NCBI RefSeq assembly: GCF_005925325.1
Contig: NZ_SRMP01000002.1
Span: 124,001 to 188,000, forward strand
Source of the DNA: Pedobacter helvus
Lineage (GTDB): Bacteria; Bacteroidota; Bacteroidia; Sphingobacteriales; Sphingobacteriaceae
Direction: 5' to 3'
Length of the DNA stretch: 64,000 bases
Below are positions 60,777-64,000 of this stretch, one piece after another (positions within the stretch are counted from its first letter, which is position 1; each line of letters begins with the position of its first letter). Under the pieces are notes generated by a model, which saw only the letters and a program-made list of their open reading frames with translations, did not search any database and was not told the origin of the DNA. The translations under genes were made by a program, and so were the position numbers.

Positions 60777-63185
60777 ATGAACATCAAGACATTTTTTCTT
60801 GCTGCTATGCTTCTGCCATGCTTTGTAAAAGGGCAGTTGCAACAACTTAGTTCGGCAGAAATAGCTCAAGGTATCGCAAGTCTTTCGGTAAAAGGTAGCG
60901 TACTTTATGTTGCGGCCCATCCCGACGATGAAAACACAAGATTACTTGCTTATTTAGCCAAAGAAGCTAAAGTAAGAACTGCTTATTTGTCGTTAACCAG
61001 AGGCGACGGAGGGCAAAACCTAATCGGAAATGAACAAGCAGAATTATTAGGACAGATTAGGACCCAGGAACTTTTAGAGGCTAGAAAAGTGGATGGTGCT
61101 GAGCAATTTTTTAGCAGAGCAAATGATTTTGGTTTCTCTAAAACTTCGGCAGAAACTTTCAAAATATGGGGTAAGGAACAAATTTTAGCAGACGCAGTTT
61201 GGATTATCCGTAAATTCAGACCAGATGTAATCATTACTCGTTTTCCAGAAGATAGCAGAGCTGGGCATGGACATCATGCAGCTTCAGCAATTATTGCTAG
61301 AGAAGCTTTTGTAGCTGCGGCAGATCCAAAGCAATTTCCAGAGCAATTAAAAAATGGAGTAACCGTTTGGAAAGCAAAACGCATCTTGTGGAACACTTAT
61401 AATTTTGGCGGAAATAATACCACTGCTCCCGATCAGCTGAAAATGGATGTAGGAACTTATAATCCTTTGTTGGGTAAAAACTATGGCGAAATTGCAGCAA
61501 TTAGTCGTACTAATCATAAAAGCCAAGGTTTTGGTTCTGCATTGCAAAGAGGCGAAGCTTTCGAATATTTCAGTCATACCGCAGGCGAGCCAGCAAAGGT
61601 TTCTTTGTTTGATGGCATTAATATCGCCGTTGAAAACAAACAGATTTTAGCTTTATTGAAGCAAATACAAGCGCAATACAAAATCAACCAACCATCAGCT
61701 TCATTACCAGATTTGCTGAAGCTGAAAAAATTAGCTGCAAAAGAACAACACTTTAATCATCAATTATTAGATGAAATGATTATGGCTTGTGCTGGCTTAT
61801 GGGCAGAAGCAATTGTGCCAGAAGCAAATTATGCAGTGGGCGATAGCATTCCAGTAACGGTAAATGCGATTTACAGAACTTCAGTTCCGATAAAAATTAT
61901 TGGTCAGTTAAACGGCGGAAATATGGTTTTGCACGACAATCGTCTTTCATCGATGAAGTACAGTGTAAAAGCAGAAAAATCGGATATCACACAACCATAC
62001 TATCTTAAAAAGGAACATCCAATTGGTTATTACGAAATCGATAAGCAGGAAGAAATTGGCTATCCCGAAAATCCGAATGGGTTAAAAGCTAGAGTTCAGT
62101 TTACCATTGATGGAGAGAAAATTGAACTAAGCTTGCCTATTTTATTCAAATCGACAGATCCAATTAAGGGCGAGCAATACCAGCCTTTGGTAATTGCGCC
62201 AAAAGTAACCGCAACTTTAAGCGACCAAGCTTATCTTTTTGTAAACGGGCAGCCAAAGGCGATAGAAGTAAACTTAAAAAGCTTTACTAACAATGTAGTA
62301 GGAGATTTGACACCTGTTTTACCTGCCGGATGGAAAAGTAGTCCGGAGAAAATTACTTTCAGTCTTACACAAAAAGGGAATTCGCAATTAGCTGTATTTA
62401 CCATTACACCTGCCGCAAATTCAACTTCGGCTATCCTAAATCTACAGGTTAAAATTGCTGGAGATACAGAAAGCAAAGGTTTTAGAACTATCAGATACGA
62501 TCATATTCCGAACATCAATTTGTTTCCAAATGCTACTGCTAAATTGGAAGTAGCCGATTTGAAAATTGCAGGCAAACGCATCGCTTATATTGATGGTGCT
62601 GGAGATTTAGTGGCTAATGCGCTACAGCAAGTAGGTTATGAAGTAGTGCATTTAAATACAACGCAAATAATGTTAAACGACCTTTCTTCTTTTGATGCTG
62701 TAATTACTGGCGTAAGATTTTTCAACGTAAATGAGGAAGCCAGAAATGTTCATGCCAAGCTGATGGATTATGTAAAAAATGGCGGTGTTTTGTTAGAACA
62801 GTATAATGTAAACAACGGTTTAAAGTCGATTAATTTTGGCCCTTATCCTTTTAGGTTGGTCAACAAAAGAGTAACGGAAGAAGACGCGAAAGTGATTTTC
62901 ACTAAACCTAATCATGCAGCATTAAATCAGCCAAATAAGATTACAGATAAAGATTTTGATGGCTGGGTGCAGGAGCGAGGTTTATACTTCGTAGATGATA
63001 TTGACCCAAAATATGAAACTGTATTAAGGATGAATGATACTGGCGAAGCGGCTAATGATAGCTCTTTGTTAATTGCAAATTACGGTAAAGGAAAGTTTGT
63101 TTATACTTCATTATCGTTCTTTAGGCAGTTACCAGCAGGTGTGCCTGGAGCTTACCGTTTGTTTGCGAATTTACTGTCTAAATAG
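60777..63185 (+). CDS. Exported PIG-L family deacetylase
   Basis: The 802-residue protein has a signal peptide (LLPCFVKGQL) and an N-terminal PIG-L/LmbE domain: VAAHPDDENTRLLAYLAKEA (His48, Asp51) with HGHHAAS near residue 163 are the zinc and acid/base motifs, and RGDGGQN is typical. The C-terminal half has beta-sandwich regions and a final GATase-like segment (AKLEVADLKIAGKRIAYIDG, GGVLLEQYN). PIG-L enzymes remove N-acetyl groups from amino sugars; the extra domains and export suggest a polymeric or extracellular substrate. It heads a gene set with a small membrane protein and a symporter. Confidence 0.9.
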   Translation: MNIKTFFLAAMLLPCFVKGQLQQLSSAEIAQGIASLSVKGSVLYVAAHPDDENTRLLAYLAKEAKVRTAYLSLTRGDGGQNLIGNEQAELLGQIRTQELLEARKVDGAEQFFSRANDFGFSKTSAETFKIWGKEQILADAVWIIRKFRPDVIITRFPEDSRAGHGHHAASAIIAREAFVAAADPKQFPEQLKNGVTVWKAKRILWNTYNFGGNNTTAPDQLKMDVGTYNPLLGKNYGEIAAISRTNHKSQGFGSALQRGEAFEYFSHTAGEPAKVSLFDGINIAVENKQILALLKQIQAQYKINQPSASLPDLLKLKKLAAKEQHFNHQLLDEMIMACAGLWAEAIVPEANYAVGDSIPVTVNAIYRTSVPIKIIGQLNGGNMVLHDNRLSSMKYSVKAEKSDITQPYYLKKEHPIGYYEIDKQEEIGYPENPNGLKARVQFTIDGEKIELSLPILFKSTDPIKGEQYQPLVIAPKVTATLSDQAYLFVNGQPKAIEVNLKSFTNNVVGDLTPVLPAGWKSSPEKITFSLTQKGNSQLAVFTITPAANSTSAILNLQVKIAGDTESKGFRTIRYDHIPNINLFPNATAKLEVADLKIAGKRIAYIDGAGDLVANALQQVGYEVVHLNTTQIMLNDLSSFDAVITGVRFFNVNEEARNVHAKLMDYVKNGGVLLEQYNVNNGLKSINFGPYPFRLVNKRVTEEDAKVIFTKPNHAALNQPNKITDKDFDGWVQERGLYFVDDIDPKYETVLRMNDTGEAANDSSLLIANYGKGKFVYTSLSFFRQLPAGVPGAYRLFANLLSK

Positions 63186-63191
63186 TGCTTC

Positions 63192-63279
63192 CGTCATTTC
63201 GAGCGTAGTCGAGAAATCTTTGGATCGATTAGCTTGTTCGAAGATTTCTCCATTTCGCTACGCTTTAGTCGAAATGACG
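63192..63279. repeat. Three-layer nested inverted repeat, CGTCATTTCGA type
   Basis: CGTCATTTCGA (63192-63202) faces TCGAAATGACG (63269-63279). GCGTAG (63203-63208) faces CTACGC (63258-63263). GAGAAATCTT (63211-63220) faces AAGATTTCTC (63241-63250). All three pairs are perfect. It lies between the PIG-L gene and the 41-residue protein. Confidence 0.88.
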
Positions 63280-63300
63280 ACAGAAAGTAAAAATATAACC

Positions 63301-63426
63301 ATGCAAGAAAACCCTAACGAGCTACCACCATTCGTAAAAACCTGGAAACAGTTTTACTACCTCCTGCTATTTTGGTTGGTGATACTAATCGCTTTGTTTT
63401 ACGCTTTTACTAAATATTTCCAATGA
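63301..63426 (+). CDS. 41-residue membrane protein coupled to a symporter
   Basis: The ATG at 63301 opens a 41-residue protein: a short polar N-terminus (MQENPNELPPFVKTWKQ), then one membrane span (FYYLLLFWLVILIALFYAFT) and KYFQ. Its TGA overlaps the ATG of the symporter gene (63423) in an ATGA arrangement, implying translational coupling. Small single-span proteins encoded just before sodium:solute symporters can act as accessory subunits, but none with this sequence is known to me. A longer in-frame open stretch back into the PIG-L gene is not used as start. Confidence 0.8.
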   Translation: MQENPNELPPFVKTWKQFYYLLLFWLVILIALFYAFTKYFQ

Positions 63427-64000
63427 GCAATATAGATTGGGCGGTTTTGCTGTTAACCCTTCTGGGAATTGTAGGTTACGGCGTTTATAAAAGTCGTGGA
63501 ACGAGGAGCATGGATGCCTATTTATTGGGTGGCCAAAGCATGCCTTGGTATACCGTGTGTCTTTCGGTGATGGCTACACAAGCCAGTGCCATTACTTTTC
63601 TTTCGGCGCCAGGTTTAGCTTATTCTTCGGGGATGAGTTTTGTACAGTTTTATTTTGGTTTGCCATTGGCGATGATTGTATTGTGCGTTACTTTCGTGCC
63701 TATTTTTCACCGGTTGAAGGTGTACACTGCTTATGAATACTTAGAACAAAGGTTCGATTTCAAAACCCGAGCCTTAACTGCATTTCTGTTCTTAATTCAG
63801 CGGGGTTTATCTACCGGAATTACCATTTACGCACCAGCAATTATCCTTTCTACCATCTTAAATATCAATGTTACCTATACCACTTTATTTATGGGTGGTT
63901 TGGTTATTTTCTACACCGTTTTTGGTGGAACGAAAGCAGTATCTTATACGCAATTGTTACAAATGACGATCATCTTTTGCGGTTTATTTGCTGCGGGAGT
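63423..64000 (+). CDS. Sodium:solute symporter, C-terminus cut by window edge
   Basis: The visible 192 residues start MSNIDWAVLLLTLLGIVGYG and show the SSS-family opening: SRGTRSMDAYLLGGQSMPWY, then SVMATQASAITFLSAPGLAY and FGLPLAMIVLCVTFVPIFHR, RLKVYTAYEYLEQRF and the later FYTVFGGTKAVSYTQLLQM. It is an inner-membrane Na+-coupled transporter. The substrate cannot be told from this part; with the PIG-L deacetylase upstream a sugar or amino-sugar derivative is plausible. The start overlaps the stop of the small membrane protein. Confidence 0.92.
   Translation, partial: MSNIDWAVLLLTLLGIVGYGVYKSRGTRSMDAYLLGGQSMPWYTVCLSVMATQASAITFLSAPGLAYSSGMSFVQFYFGLPLAMIVLCVTFVPIFHRLKVYTAYEYLEQRFDFKTRALTAFLFLIQRGLSTGITIYAPAIILSTILNINVTYTTLFMGGLVIFYTVFGGTKAVSYTQLLQMTIIFCGLFAAG

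Noticed and set aside
60662..60850. 62-codon plus-strand frame before and across the PIG-L start
   Set aside because: It begins in the CAGAT inverted repeat and overlaps PIG-L out of frame, with no recognisable protein features.
63073..63300. Long frame reading from the PIG-L gene through the nested repeat into the 41-residue protein
   Set aside because: It is out of frame with PIG-L and translates the inverted repeat; only the last 41 codons look like a protein.
1..64000. tRNA, rRNA or CRISPR arrays
   Set aside because: No cloverleaf with a GTTCGAATC-type arm, rRNA core sequence or regularly spaced direct repeats was found by eye; a scan with tRNAscan-SE and a CRISPR finder would settle this.

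Overview
The window reads as chromosomal DNA of a Bacteroidota member, most likely Sphingobacteriaceae (Pedobacter-like). The evidence is a SusC/SusD pair, several TonB-dependent receptors with N-terminal carboxypeptidase-regulatory-like domains, many short lipoproteins, AT-rich spacers, and promoter elements of the TAnnTTTG type rather than sigma70 boxes. The genus is an inference. No rRNA, tRNA, CRISPR array, phage genes or intact insertion sequence was seen. The first and last genes are cut by the window edges.

Layout. 1-9.9 kb is a surface-polysaccharide region: three glycosyltransferases, two SAM methyltransferases and a Wzx-like flippase, interrupted by a tricorn-like S41 protease and a GxxExxY nuclease-fold gene flanked by repeats. 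9.9-14.6 kb is a minus-strand run: a repeat-bearing lipoprotein of unknown function, a DinB-like protein, a YjjG-like nucleotidase, an unknown lipoprotein, upp and a polysaccharide-deacetylase-like protein. 14.7-26 kb is a polysaccharide utilisation locus probably aimed at beta-1,3-glucan. It has a membrane-bound propeller/LuxR-HTH regulator, and divergent from it a PKD lipoprotein, SusC, SusD, a clan-A glycoside hydrolase and a GH16 laminarinase-like lipoprotein ending at a strong terminator.

26-40.7 kb is mostly housekeeping: uvrB, ywbE, a DUF4834 protein, an acyltransferase, an LpxH-like phosphoesterase with a glycosyltransferase, a DUF6427-like protein, then coaX, an outer-membrane protein, lptC and a PpiD-like isomerase, followed by DUF2480, DUF3108 and DUF3109 proteins. 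40.8-43.6 kb is rfbB-rfbD-rfbA for dTDP-rhamnose, without rfbC here. 43.7-55.8 kb holds an alpha/beta hydrolase, hutH, a minus-strand five-gene operon (ABC ATPase, permease, YtrA-type GntR regulator, GIN-like protein, ankyrin protein) with a perfect operator palindrome, a TonB receptor preceded by a His/Cys-rich small protein, hutU, a CrcB/FluC fluoride channel and an unknown cytosolic protein. 56-64 kb holds a large outer-membrane barrel protein, two unknown lipoproteins, a PIG-L deacetylase, and a 41-residue membrane protein overlapping the start of a sodium:solute symporter.

The most unusual content is between genes. Several families of imperfect inverted repeats recur. One about 130-165 bp element occurs twice, with stem positions that change in a compensatory way between copies and a pairing order that would make a pseudoknot. 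A REP-like family with GTCATTTCGA-type ends occurs about seven times. A GCC(A/G)CAGAT...ATCTGnGGC family occurs twice. An AACCATrTAAGAmATA family flanks the GxxExxY gene. Pyrimidine tracts of the ACTTTTT type abut several gene starts, and one of them encodes the signal-peptide core of LptC. At least two genes (uvrB and the His/Cys-rich protein) have a -7 element so close to the ATG that their mRNAs may be nearly leaderless.
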